Shown here piece by piece: positions 1-8,236 of a stretch of 64,000 nt of DNA. Source of the DNA: Ostreiculturibacter nitratireducens. GTDB lineage: Bacteria; Pseudomonadota; Alphaproteobacteria; Rhodobacterales; Rhodobacteraceae. A program made the translations under genes and the position numbers. Positions within the stretch are counted from its first letter, which is position 1. Each line of letters begins with the position of its first letter. The notes under the pieces are model-generated. The model saw only the letters and a list, made by a program, of their open reading frames with translations, was not told the DNA's origin and did not search any database. Where the stretch lies: the NCBI RefSeq assembly GCF_032670585.1, contig NZ_JAVQHL010000001.1, positions 1,302,001-1,366,000 of the forward strand, given 5' to 3'.

Positions 1-1
1 C

Positions 2-172
2 TTCGGCTACAACCTGTTCCTGATGCGCGCGATGGCGCCGAGGGAGATCACCATCATCGACATCTACCGCTCGATCGTCCCCTTCGTGGGCGTGATGATC
101 CTGGCCTTGGTCCTCGTGATGGCGTTCCCCGACATCGCGCTCTGGCTGCCGAACCACGTCTATTCGAAATGA
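2..172 (+). CDS. TRAP transporter large permease, C-terminal end (partial)
   Basis: Only the last 56 codons and the stop are inside the window; the gene begins to the left. The visible part has a conserved-looking cytoplasmic/transmembrane junction (NLFLMRAMAPREITI) followed by one hydrophobic segment (VPFVGVMILALVLVMAF) and the tail ALWLPNHVYSK. This is how DctM-type TRAP large permeases end. The next gene is a TRAP solute-binding protein, which supports the call. The family carries out sodium-coupled uptake of organic acids across the inner membrane. A hairpin and the next ribosome binding site lie in the short spacer that follows, so transcription probably continues downstream. Confidence 0.85.
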   Translation, partial: FGYNLFLMRAMAPREITIIDIYRSIVPFVGVMILALVLVMAFPDIALWLPNHVYSK

Positions 173-176
173 AACA

Positions 177-193
177 CCCCCGGCCAACGGGGG
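177..193 (+). other. Hairpin between TRAP permease and binding-protein genes
   Basis: CCCCC (177-181) can pair with GGGGG (189-193) across a 7-base loop, just after the permease stop and before the AAGGAGA ribosome binding site of the next gene. It has no T run, so it is not a canonical intrinsic terminator. An intercistronic RNA stem that protects the binding-protein mRNA is a plausible role, but that is inference. Confidence 0.4.
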
Positions 194-220
194 ACCCGAC
201 CACCAGCAAGGAGAAAGACG

Positions 221-1255
221 ATGACGACGACAAGACGCAAGTTTCTCACCGCCGGGGCGGCCGCCGGCGCCGCGACTCTGGCTGCGCCGGCCGTTCACGC
301 GCAGGCTCCGATCAAGTGGCGTCTGCAGACATATGCCGGCCCTGCCTTGGGCGAACACGTGATCAAGCCAGCGATCGACGCGTTCAACGAGATGGCGCAG
401 GGGCAGATGGAGATCGAGCTCTATTTCGCCGACCAGCTCGTGCCGACGAGCGAGCTGTTCCGCGCGATGCAGAAGGGCACGATCGATGCCGTGCAGTCGG
501 ACGACGACTCGATGGCCTCGCCGACCGAGGTCACCGTCTTCGGCGGCTACTTCCCGCTCGGCCTGCGTTACTCGCTCGACGTGCCTGCGCTCTTCAACAC
601 CTACGGGCTCGACGAGATCTGGAAGGCCGAATACGAGAAGGTCGGCGTCAAGCACATCTCGGCCGGATCATGGGACCCGTGCAACTTCGCCACCAAAAGT
701 CCGATCAATTCGCTCGCCGACCTGAACGGGAAACGGGTCTTCACGTTCCCGACCGCCGGCCGCTTCCTAAGCCGCTTCGGCGTGGTACCGGTCACGCTGC
801 CCTGGGAAGACGTCGAGGTCGCGCTGCAAACGGGCGAACTCGACGGAATCGCTTGGTCGGGCATCACCGAGGACTACACGGTGGGCTGGTCCAAGGTGAC
901 CGACTACTTCCTGACCAACAACATCTCCGGCGCATGGATCGGGCATTTCTTCGCCAACATGGACCGCTGGAACGAGCTTCCGCCGCACCTGCAGACGATG
1001 CTGAAGATCGCGATGGATTCGTCGCACTATTATCGCCAGCACTGGTACTGGGCGGGCGAAGCGAAGCTGCGCGTCGAGGGCACGGACCTGAAGCTGACCA
1101 CCATCCCTGACGCGGAATGGAAGCAGGTCGAGGCCGAGGCCCAGAAGTTCTGGGACGAGATCGCCGCCGAGAGCGAGACCAAGGCCAAGGTTGTGGAGAT
1201 CATCAAGAAGTACAACGATACGATGGTGAAGGCGGGCGTGCCCTACCGCTACTGA
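221..1255 (+). CDS. TRAP transporter solute-binding protein (DctP family), Tat-type signal
   Basis: A 344-residue periplasmic binding protein. The N-terminus TTTRRKFLTAGAAAGAATLAAPAVHA has a twin-arginine RRKFL motif, a hydrophobic core and an AxA cleavage site near residue 27. This predicts Tat export, as for a group of TRAP binding proteins that fold or bind ligand before export. The mature part has the family layout: an early WRLQTYAG strand, a central SLADLNGKRVFTFPTAG segment and the ALQTGELDGIAWSG stretch typical of DctP proteins. The start is set by AAGGAGA a few bases upstream. It lies between its permease and catabolic genes, so it probably delivers the substrate of the downstream enzymes. 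The ligand cannot be named from sequence. Confidence 0.9.
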   Translation: MTTTRRKFLTAGAAAGAATLAAPAVHAQAPIKWRLQTYAGPALGEHVIKPAIDAFNEMAQGQMEIELYFADQLVPTSELFRAMQKGTIDAVQSDDDSMASPTEVTVFGGYFPLGLRYSLDVPALFNTYGLDEIWKAEYEKVGVKHISAGSWDPCNFATKSPINSLADLNGKRVFTFPTAGRFLSRFGVVPVTLPWEDVEVALQTGELDGIAWSGITEDYTVGWSKVTDYFLTNNISGAWIGHFFANMDRWNELPPHLQTMLKIAMDSSHYYRQHWYWAGEAKLRVEGTDLKLTTIPDAEWKQVEAEAQKFWDEIAAESETKAKVVEIIKKYNDTMVKAGVPYRY

Positions 1256-1332
1256 ACGTCCGAACCAGAAATGCCTGCCGGGCGCGGTCTCCGGATCGCG
1301 CCCGAATGTGATGTATCGGGGAGAGAGGAAAA

Positions 1333-2697
1333 ATGCCCGCGAATCTCACGTTCGATGCGCTGAAGAAGGCCGTGGCCTCGGGCGAGATCGATACCGTCCT
1401 GACCTGCGTCGTGGACATGCAGGGACGCCTGATGGGCAAGCGCTTCCACGCGCAGCATTTCCTCGACAGCGGACATGAGGAGACGCATGGCTGCGACTAC
1501 CTCCTGACCGTGGACATGGAGATGACACCCGTTCAGGGATACAAGTCCACGAACTGGACGACCGGCTACGGCGACTATGTCCACAAGCCGGACATGGCCA
1601 CCTTGCGGCGCGTGCCATGGCTGCCGGGAACGGCGATGGTGATGTGCGACTTCCTCGACCATCATACGCACGAACTCGTTCCACAGGCGCCCCGTTCCAT
1701 CCTGAAACGGCAAATCGCGCGGGCGGAGGCGATGGGCTTCACGCCGATGATGGCCTCCGAGCTTGAATTCTTCCTGTTCGAACAGGCCTACAACGAGTTG
1801 TTCGACAACGGCTACCGCGGCCTGACGCCGCTATCTCGCTACAACATCGACTACTCGATCCTCGGCACGTCCAAGGAGGAAGGCGTGATGCGGGCGATCC
1901 GTAACGGCCTTTTCGGCGCGGGCATCCCCGTCGAGAACTCGAAGGGCGAGGCCGAGGCCGGGCAGGAAGAAATCAACGTGCGCTATTCCGATGCGCTAGA
2001 TACCTGCGACATGCACTCGATCGTGAAGAACGGCGTCAAGGAGATCGCGCATCAGCATGGCGTCGCGGCAACCTTCATGGCCAAGTGGAGCCACAAGCAC
2101 GCCGGGTCGTCGAGCCACATCCATCAGTCGCTGTGGAAAGACGGCAGGAACGCTTTCCACGATCCGAACGGCTCGCACGGCATGTCGGACACGATGCGCC
2201 ATTTCCTCGCCGGGCAACTGAGCCATGCCCGGGAGATCACCGCCTTCCTTGCGCCCTATGTGAACAGCTACAAACGCTTCTGCGTCGGCATGTTCGCACC
2301 GACAAAGGCGGTCTGGAGCACCGACAACCGCACTGCGGGCTTCCGCGTCTGCGGACCGGACACGAAGGCTGTCCGCGTCGAATGCCGGATCGGCGGGGCG
2401 GACGTGAACCCCTATCTCGCTTGCGCAGGACTCCTGGCGGCCGGGCTTGAAGGAATCGAGAAGAAGATGGAATTGGAACCGGAGATTTCGGGCGATCTCT
2501 ACCAGACGGGCGGCGTGCGGGAGATTCCGAAATCGCTGCGCGAGGCCGCGGCACTGCTGTCAGGATCCAAGATGCTCCGGTCAGCAATGGGGGATGACGT
2601 CGTCGAGCACTACGTGCATGCGGCAGAATGGGAGATTGCCGAGATGGACCGGGTCGTGACCGACTGGGAAGTGCACCGAGGGTTTGAACGCGCATGA
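1333..2697 (+). CDS. Glutamine-synthetase-family ligase (gamma-glutamyl-amine ligase type)
   Basis: A 454-residue protein of the GS superfamily, somewhat shorter than GlnA of nitrogen assimilation. It has an N-terminal beta-grasp part (VLTCVVDMQGRLMGKR), the glutamate/metal region ASELEFFLF, the ATP-site motif KWSHKHAGSSSHIHQSL near residue 255 and NRTAGFRVCG further on. Family members outside GlnA attach glutamate to amines such as putrescine, ethanolamine or isopropylamine so that the carbon chain can be oxidised while the amine is masked. The neighbours here are an aldehyde dehydrogenase, an alcohol dehydrogenase and an FAD oxidoreductase, so an amine or amino-alcohol pathway fits better than nitrogen assimilation. 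GGGGAGAGAGGAAAA precedes the ATG. The substrate is unassigned. Confidence 0.85.
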   Translation: MPANLTFDALKKAVASGEIDTVLTCVVDMQGRLMGKRFHAQHFLDSGHEETHGCDYLLTVDMEMTPVQGYKSTNWTTGYGDYVHKPDMATLRRVPWLPGTAMVMCDFLDHHTHELVPQAPRSILKRQIARAEAMGFTPMMASELEFFLFEQAYNELFDNGYRGLTPLSRYNIDYSILGTSKEEGVMRAIRNGLFGAGIPVENSKGEAEAGQEEINVRYSDALDTCDMHSIVKNGVKEIAHQHGVAATFMAKWSHKHAGSSSHIHQSLWKDGRNAFHDPNGSHGMSDTMRHFLAGQLSHAREITAFLAPYVNSYKRFCVGMFAPTKAVWSTDNRTAGFRVCGPDTKAVRVECRIGGADVNPYLACAGLLAAGLEGIEKKMELEPEISGDLYQTGGVREIPKSLREAAALLSGSKMLRSAMGDDVVEHYVHAAEWEIAEMDRVVTDWEVHRGFERA

Positions 2698-2719
2698 CCT
2701 GCGCGGGAGCGAGGAAGAC

Positions 2720-4108
2720 ATGACAAGGACGATAAAGTGCATCTCGCCCGTCGACGGGCGCGTCTACGCGGAACGCGAGGCTCTGACTCTCGCGGATGCG
2801 GAGGCCGTGATTACCCGCGCCAAGGAGGCGCAGCACCGCTGGGCCGAGCTTCCGCTCGAGGAACGGATCCAGAAGGTGAAGGCGGGCGTCGCCGCGCTCA
2901 ACGCGATGAAGGACCGCGTGGTGGAGGAACTCGCCTGGCAGATGGGGCGGCCGACGCGCTACGGCGGCGAATTCGGCGGGGTGAACGAGCGAACCGAATA
3001 CATGGCCGGCATCGCCGCCGAGGCCCTGGCGCCGATGGTCGCTGAGAATACCGACCGTTTCGAGCGGCGCATCGAATGGGAGCCGCAGGGCGTCGTCTTC
3101 GTCATAGCCCCCTGGAACTACCCCTACCTGACGGCGATCAACACGATCGTCCCGGCGCTGATCGCAGGCAACGCGGTCGTTCTGAAACACGCTTCGCAGA
3201 CCCTGCTGGTGGGCGAACGGCTGGCCGAGGCGTTCCATTCCGGCGGCGTGCCCGAGGACGTGTTCCAGAACGTCGTTCTCACCCATGACGTGACCGAAGA
3301 CCTGATCGGCCAACGCGCCTTCGGCTTCGTGAACTTCACTGGCTCCGTCACGGGTGGCGCTGCGATGGAAAGGGCTGCGGCGGGAACGTTCACGGCGCTC
3401 GGCCTCGAACTCGGCGGCAAGGATCCCGGCTACGTGATGGATGATGCCGACCTCGACGCCGCGGTCGACAGCCTGATGGACGGGGCGATGTACAATGCCG
3501 GCCAATGCTGCTGCGGGATCGAGCGGATCTACGTGCACGAGAGCCTCTACGACGAGTTCGTGAAGAAGGCCGTCGCCTGGGTCGAGAAGCTGAAGCTCGG
3601 CAGCCCCTTCGAATCCGAAACCACGATCGGGCCAATGGCCAACCGCCGCTTCGCCGACACGGTGCGCAGCCAGATCGCAGACGCGGTGGCCGAAGGTGCC
3701 ACGGCGCTGATCGATCCCGCGCTCTTTCCGGCGGACGACGGGGGCGCCTACCTCGCGCCGCAGATCCTCGTCAACGTCAACCACGAGATGCGCGTGATGC
3801 GCGAGGAAAGCTTTGGACCCGTTGTCGGCATCATGCCGGTCAGGAACGACGAGGAGGCGATCGCGGCCATGAATGACTGCGACTATGGCCTGACCGCCTC
3901 TCTGTGGACGAAGGACCCGGACCGCGCCGCGCGGATCGGGCGGCGGATCGAGACCGGGACGGTCTACATGAACCGCTGCGACTATCTCGATCCGGCACTG
4001 TGCTGGACCGGGTGCAAGGACACGGGACGGGGCGCCGCCCTGTCCGTGCTGGGCTTCCGTTCCGTCACGCGGCCGAAGAGCTTCCATCTCAAGAAAGTCA
4101 CGACATGA
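2720..4108 (+). CDS. NAD(P)-dependent aldehyde dehydrogenase
   Basis: A 462-residue ALDH-superfamily protein that oxidises an aldehyde to the acid. Visible landmarks are the nucleotide-site loop VFVIAPWNYPY, the FTGSVTGG segment, the general-base glutamate in LELGGKDPGYV and the catalytic cysteine in NAGQCCCGIERI, followed by the EESFGPVVGI motif. An in-frame TTG at 2684 would extend it into the preceding gene, but the ATG at 2720 follows GGGAGCGAGGAAG and is the better start. The stop overlaps the start of the next gene by four bases (ATGA). That implies translational coupling to the alcohol dehydrogenase and a sequential alcohol to aldehyde to acid oxidation. Confidence 0.92.
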   Translation: MTRTIKCISPVDGRVYAEREALTLADAEAVITRAKEAQHRWAELPLEERIQKVKAGVAALNAMKDRVVEELAWQMGRPTRYGGEFGGVNERTEYMAGIAAEALAPMVAENTDRFERRIEWEPQGVVFVIAPWNYPYLTAINTIVPALIAGNAVVLKHASQTLLVGERLAEAFHSGGVPEDVFQNVVLTHDVTEDLIGQRAFGFVNFTGSVTGGAAMERAAAGTFTALGLELGGKDPGYVMDDADLDAAVDSLMDGAMYNAGQCCCGIERIYVHESLYDEFVKKAVAWVEKLKLGSPFESETTIGPMANRRFADTVRSQIADAVAEGATALIDPALFPADDGGAYLAPQILVNVNHEMRVMREESFGPVVGIMPVRNDEEAIAAMNDCDYGLTASLWTKDPDRAARIGRRIETGTVYMNRCDYLDPALCWTGCKDTGRGAALSVLGFRSVTRPKSFHLKKVTT

Positions 4109-5274
4109 GCGCCGACACAAACGTTCCCACCGCGAATTGGTCCTACCCCACGGCCGTGAAGTTCGGCCCCGGCCGGTTGAGGGAACTGGCAGACCACTGC
4201 AAGTCGACCGGCATCACGCGACCTCTGCTCGTCACCGACAAGGCGCTGGCGGACCTGCCGATAACGGCCCAGGCTCTCGACATTCTCGAAGAGGCGGGGC
4301 TTGGCCGCGCGGTGTTTTCCGAGGTGGACCCGAACCCAAACGAACGCAATCTGGAAGCAGGGCTGAAGGTCTACCGCAGCGGAGGCCATGACGGCGTGGT
4401 GGCCTTTGGCGGCGGGTCGGCGCTGGACCTCGGCAAGCTTATCGCCTTCATGGTCGGCCAGACACGGCCGGTCTGGGATTTCGAGGATATCGGCGACTGG
4501 TGGACACGGGCCGACGCCAGTGGGATCGCGCCAATCATCGCCGTGCCGACCACAGCCGGGACCGGATCGGAAGTCGGCCGTGCCGGCGTCCTCACCAATT
4601 CCGAGACCCACAAGAAGAAGATCATCTTTCATCCGAAGATTCTTCCGTCGGTCACGATCTGCGACCCTGAACTGACCGTGGGCATGCCCAAGTCCATCAC
4701 CGCAGGCACCGGGATGGATGCGCTCGCCCATTGTCTCGAAGCCTATTCCAGCCCCTTCTATCATCCGATGAGCCAGGGGATCGCGCTTGAGGGGATGCGG
4801 CTCGTCTTCGAGAACCTGCCAAAGGCCTATGCCAATCCCACCGACCTGGTGGCCCGCGCGCACATGATGTCGGCCGCCGCGATGGGTGCGGTCGCCTTCC
4901 AGAAGGGACTGGGCGCGATCCATGCGCTTTCTCACCCGGTGGGCGCAGTCTACAACACCCATCACGGCACAACGAACGCCGTGGTGATGCCGATGGTCCT
5001 GGAATTCAACCGCAGCTCCATTTCCGACCGGATCGAAGCTGCGGCGGCCTATATCGGCATCAAGGGCGGATTCGAGGGTTTCTACGCGAGGGTCATGGAC
5101 CTTCGCTCCGACCTCGGGATTCCCGGGGGCCTCGCGGCGATGGGCGTCGAGGAATCGCGACTGGACGAACTGACCGAGATGGCGCTGGAGGATCCTTCCT
5201 GCGGCGGCAACCCCGTGGCGATGACGCGCACGAACACGCGGGCGCTCTACCAGGCGTGCATGCAGGCGCGATGA
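4105..5274 (+). CDS. Iron-containing (group III) alcohol dehydrogenase
   Basis: A 389-residue Fe-ADH family enzyme, normal in length. The NAD-binding GGGSALDLGK motif lies near residue 105. The metal ligands are an aspartate in CDPELT and histidines in GTGMDALAHCLEAY, GAIHALSHPVGA and YNTHHG. It would oxidise a primary alcohol (or reduce the aldehyde) and hand the product to the preceding aldehyde dehydrogenase. The start chosen is the ATG that overlaps the upstream stop as ATGA; the open frame runs further upstream but inside the ALDH gene. Its own stop overlaps the next start in the same way. Confidence 0.92.
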   Translation: MSADTNVPTANWSYPTAVKFGPGRLRELADHCKSTGITRPLLVTDKALADLPITAQALDILEEAGLGRAVFSEVDPNPNERNLEAGLKVYRSGGHDGVVAFGGGSALDLGKLIAFMVGQTRPVWDFEDIGDWWTRADASGIAPIIAVPTTAGTGSEVGRAGVLTNSETHKKKIIFHPKILPSVTICDPELTVGMPKSITAGTGMDALAHCLEAYSSPFYHPMSQGIALEGMRLVFENLPKAYANPTDLVARAHMMSAAAMGAVAFQKGLGAIHALSHPVGAVYNTHHGTTNAVVMPMVLEFNRSSISDRIEAAAAYIGIKGGFEGFYARVMDLRSDLGIPGGLAAMGVEESRLDELTEMALEDPSCGGNPVAMTRTNTRALYQACMQAR

Positions 5275-6512
5275 CTGCTGAAACCACGGATATCGCTGTC
5301 ATCGGGGCCGGCGTCGTCGGCCTTGCCATCGCCAGGGACCTCGCGGCAGAGGGCCGCGAGGTGGTGGTCCTCGACCCCGAGCCCCCGGGCTCCGGGGCAT
5401 CCTACGGGAATGCCGGCACGATCGCCGACTATGCCGTGCAGCCGGTCGGAACGCCCGACGTCCTCCGGAACCTGCCGAGCCTTCTCTTCAACCGCGGTTC
5501 GCCGCTGGCCATCCGGCGGGCAGCCATCCCTTCGCTCGCCCCCTGGCTCCTGCGGTTCCTGCGGCAATCGTTGCCGGCGCAGGCCGAACGGAACGCGCGG
5601 GCGCTCGCGACGCTTCTCTCCGACGCAGCGCAGCGCTGGCGGGATCTGGCGCAGGAGATCGGCGGGACGGACATCCTGCGGCTTCGCGGCTGCATCTACA
5701 TGTACGAAAGCACGGCTGCCCGGCGCGCAGCCGAGGCGGATCTGCTGTTCCGCCGCCAGCTCGGCGTTCGGCTGGAACTCCTGACACCGGTGGAGCTGGC
5801 CGCCTACGAACCCGCGCTCCCGCCGACGGAGGGCGGCGGGGCCTATTTCCCCGACGCTGTCTTCATGGCCGACCCGGGGCGGATGGTGGGCCTTCTCGCC
5901 AAGGCGGCGGAAAAGGCCGGGGCGCGGTTTCTGACGGCGCGGGTCGACACGCTGGAGCGGCGCGTGGACGGGATAGTGATCGGCGGCGGCGGGCTCAAGT
6001 TTCATGCGCGCAACCTTGTGATCGCGGCAGGCGCGCATTCAAAGGCTCTGGCGAAGCAGGTGGGGGACCGCGTGCCGCTCGACACCGAGCGCGGCTACCA
6101 CCTCGAGTACGACATGGAGAACCCCCACCTGTCGCGGCCCGTCTGCCCGACCTCGCGGGGCTTCTACCTTTGCCCCATGGAGGGGCGGCTGCGCGTAGCC
6201 GGGACGGTCGAGCTGGGCGGCCTGACCGCGCCGCCCTCGCCGCACCGGATCGCCCGGCTTGCCGAGGGCGCGCGCGCGACCTTTCCCGACCTTCCGGAAC
6301 CGAGCCGCAACTGGATGGGATTCCGGCCTTCGATGCCGGACAGCCTTCCGGTCATCGGGCCATCGCCGGGTGGCCCCGAAGTCATCCATGCCTACGGACA
6401 TGGCCATATCGGCCTGACGCTGGCGCCCATGACCGCCGCGATCGTCGCCGCGCTCCTCTCGGGGCGTGACGCGCCCGTGGATCTCGCGCCCTGCCTGCCC
6501 AGCCGTTTCTGA
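5271..6512 (+). CDS. FAD-dependent amino acid oxidoreductase, DadA-like
   Basis: A 413-residue flavoprotein of the DAO/DadA family. The N-terminal Rossmann motif is VIGAGVVGLAIA, followed by an acidic residue that would bind the FAD ribose (VVVLDPE). A central substrate domain precedes the C-terminal FAD loop WMGFRPSMPDSLPVIGPS and the GHGHIGLTLAP motif. Family members oxidise D-amino acids or secondary amines, including gamma-glutamyl-putrescine in PuuB. As the last gene of a unit that starts with a GS-like ligase, it could oxidise a gamma-glutamyl amine or an amino acid product (inference). The ATG at 5271 overlaps the upstream stop; an in-frame start 15 bases earlier lacks that arrangement. 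Confidence 0.85.
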   Translation: MTAETTDIAVIGAGVVGLAIARDLAAEGREVVVLDPEPPGSGASYGNAGTIADYAVQPVGTPDVLRNLPSLLFNRGSPLAIRRAAIPSLAPWLLRFLRQSLPAQAERNARALATLLSDAAQRWRDLAQEIGGTDILRLRGCIYMYESTAARRAAEADLLFRRQLGVRLELLTPVELAAYEPALPPTEGGGAYFPDAVFMADPGRMVGLLAKAAEKAGARFLTARVDTLERRVDGIVIGGGGLKFHARNLVIAAGAHSKALAKQVGDRVPLDTERGYHLEYDMENPHLSRPVCPTSRGFYLCPMEGRLRVAGTVELGGLTAPPSPHRIARLAEGARATFPDLPEPSRNWMGFRPSMPDSLPVIGPSPGGPEVIHAYGHGHIGLTLAPMTAAIVAALLSGRDAPVDLAPCLPSRF

Positions 6513-6525
6513 CGCGGGACCAGCA

Positions 6526-6550
6526 CCGGCCAGCGCGGAAATTCGGCCGG
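6526..6550 (+). terminator. Possible transcription terminator after the amine/alcohol operon
   Basis: CCGGCC (6526-6531) pairs with GGCCGG (6545-6550) across a 13-base loop, shortly after the last stop codon of the first operon. There is no T tract. The call rests on position and the GC stem only. Confidence 0.3.
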
Positions 6551-6562
6551 CGGAACCTGTCG

Positions 6563-6579
6563 TTAACGCGCCCTCAACC
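6563..6579 (+). promoter_or_regulatory. CtrA-like box upstream of the sugar transferase gene
   Basis: TTAA, seven bases (CGCGCCC), then TCAACC. This is one mismatch from the TTAA-N7-TTAAC consensus of the alphaproteobacterial regulator CtrA. It lies about 53 bases before the start of the sugar transferase. Similar TTAACC elements precede three other transcription units of this polysaccharide locus (12786, 20757 on the minus strand, 25591). The link to CtrA is inference from the motif. Confidence 0.35.
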
Positions 6580-6631
6580 ATGGCCGGTCTTTCCTCCGGA
6601 CGTAGGACAGTCGCGGCAGACGGAGGAGGGA

Positions 6632-7372
6632 ATGACGGCACTCAGCCACGATCCGGCACGGGCACGTCCGACCTGCCAACCGGTCACGTCGTCGGAAAGC
6701 TCCGGCCCCGCCTACCGGGGCCAGAGATTCCTCGACCTGACGCTGGCCGCTCTCGCGCTGCCGTTCGTCCTTCCCGTCATCGCAGTCGCCAGCCTTGCCG
6801 TTCTTCTGCGTGACGGCCGCCCCGTCCTCTACGTCTCCGAAAGGATGCGCGCGCCGCAGGGACGTTTTTCCTGCATCAAGCTGAGGACGATGACGCGCAC
6901 CGATGCGGGCGCGGCTTCAGCCGTTCTCGGTGGCGATCGGCAGGCGAGCGTGACGTCCCTTGGCCGGCTTCTCCGGCGCAGCAGGATCGACGAGTTCCCG
7001 CAGCTCTGGAACGTCCTCAAGGGAGAGATGGGGTTCGTAGGGCCCCGCCCTCCGCTGGAGCGCTACGTCCGCGCCGATGGCGGGACATACACCGAGGTTC
7101 TGAAGGTCCGCCCGGGCGTCACGGGCCTCGCCACGATCATATTTCACGCGTACGAGGAAAGGCTTCTGGCCAAGGCGAAGACCGCCGCCGAGACGGAGAG
7201 CGCCTACGTCACGCGATGCATCCCGCGAAAAGCGCGGCTCGACCTGATCTACAAGCGGAACGCCTCGGCAATCCTGGACCTCTACATAATCTACCTGACG
7301 GCCGCGCGGCTTCTTCCCCTGCCGGGCGGCCGCCGCGTGAGGCGCATTCGCTCACGGGCAAGGGCGAAATGA
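6632..7372 (+). CDS. Undecaprenyl-phosphate sugar-phosphate transferase (polysaccharide initiation)
   Basis: A 246-residue bacterial sugar transferase of the polyisoprenyl-phosphate hexose-1-phosphate transferase family. After a 30-residue polar tail there is one membrane-inserted helix (LDLTLAALALPFVLPVIAV). The cytoplasmic catalytic core follows: FSCIKLRTM, LRRSRIDEFPQLWNVLKGEM, FVGPRPPLERY and VRPGVTGLA. These are the family hallmarks, with the Asp-Glu pair in RIDEFPQ. It should load the first sugar phosphate on the lipid carrier and so begin repeat-unit assembly for the polymer made by this locus. It is the short form without the extra N-terminal helices of WbaP/WcaJ. Which sugar it transfers is not visible. 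Confidence 0.9.
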   Translation: MTALSHDPARARPTCQPVTSSESSGPAYRGQRFLDLTLAALALPFVLPVIAVASLAVLLRDGRPVLYVSERMRAPQGRFSCIKLRTMTRTDAGAASAVLGGDRQASVTSLGRLLRRSRIDEFPQLWNVLKGEMGFVGPRPPLERYVRADGGTYTEVLKVRPGVTGLATIIFHAYEERLLAKAKTAAETESAYVTRCIPRKARLDLIYKRNASAILDLYIIYLTAARLLPLPGGRRVRRIRSRARAK

Positions 7373-7435
7373 CGACCGCATCCCGCTCCAATGCCGCCGA
7401 AAAGAACTTCAACCCTGACAAGGCGGAGAAAGATC

Positions 7436-8236
7436 GTGTCATCCAGTGACCACCTTGGCGAACAAGGCATTCACGAACGGAAGATCCGCGCCGTCTTCGG
7501 CGCCGGCGTCTCCTGCGCGGGCGAGGCGCAGGCATTCGATCATCCGCTCGTCCTTCTTGCCTTTTCGAACCGATCGGGGTCGAACCTCCTCGCGCATTAC
7601 CTGAGGACGACCCGGGCGTTCGCGGGATTCCACGAACTGCTGAACCATGAGGGCCTGCTCAACCATGCCAAAGAGTGGGGCGTATCGGGTGTGGCCGACT
7701 ACGTGAAACGGGTGAGCGCGGAGTACGGAAAGCCGGGCCGGATCTTCGGCTTCAAGGCGTCCTGGGATCAGATACTTATGCTTCTGCGCTTCGAAGTGCC
7801 GCGCCTCTATGACGGGGTCAGGATCATCCACATTACCCGGCAGGATGTCATCGGACAGGCGGTATCCTACCTCATCGCCCACCAGACAAGGAGGTGGACG
7901 AGCCTTCAGGCGGCTGATCCCGGGGCCAGCGTGAACTACGACGAAGCGCTTCTGGAGCGCCTGCTGGAAGAAACGCATCGGTCCGAAGCGATGATCGCGA
8001 CTCTCTCCAATGCCTTCGCGATCCCGCGACTCGTCGTCACCTATGAGGGCCTTCAGGCACAGCCCGGAGCCCTCCTGAAACGGATCGGTGCATTCACGGG
8101 CGTCGATATCGGGCCGCTCACCTTGCCGAAGCCCCGCATAGGCAAGCAGGCAGACGCCGTGAACGAGGAGTTCCGCGCCCGGTTCACGGAACATCTGCGC
8201 CGCAGGGCTCTGGCTCAGGCGCGCATCTGGGCCTGA
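7436..8236 (+). CDS. Stf0-type sulfotransferase
   Basis: A predicted 266-residue cytoplasmic sulfotransferase. Near the N-terminus, LLAFSNRSGSNLLAHYLR is the PAPS 5-prime-phosphosulfate loop of the Stf0 family. GFHELLNHEG follows, and RIIHITRQDVIGQAVSYLIAHQT contains the 3-prime-phosphate-binding Arg and Ser typical of the family. Stf0 enzymes sulfate a sugar hydroxyl, for example trehalose in mycobacteria. In this locus the acceptor is probably a capsule sugar or its precursor (inference). I chose the GTG at 7436 because AAGGCGGAG precedes it; an upstream ATG at 7391 has no ribosome binding site. The end overlaps the convergent ABC gene by 22 bases. Confidence 0.8.
   Translation: MSSSDHLGEQGIHERKIRAVFGAGVSCAGEAQAFDHPLVLLAFSNRSGSNLLAHYLRTTRAFAGFHELLNHEGLLNHAKEWGVSGVADYVKRVSAEYGKPGRIFGFKASWDQILMLLRFEVPRLYDGVRIIHITRQDVIGQAVSYLIAHQTRRWTSLQAADPGASVNYDEALLERLLEETHRSEAMIATLSNAFAIPRLVVTYEGLQAQPGALLKRIGAFTGVDIGPLTLPKPRIGKQADAVNEEFRARFTEHLRRRALAQARIWA

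Noticed and set aside
2237..4120. A 627-codon open frame on the minus strand over the GS-like and aldehyde dehydrogenase genes
   Set aside because: It is antisense to two genes with clear family motifs, has arginine-rich low-information translation, and shows no domain. It is a high-GC shadow frame.
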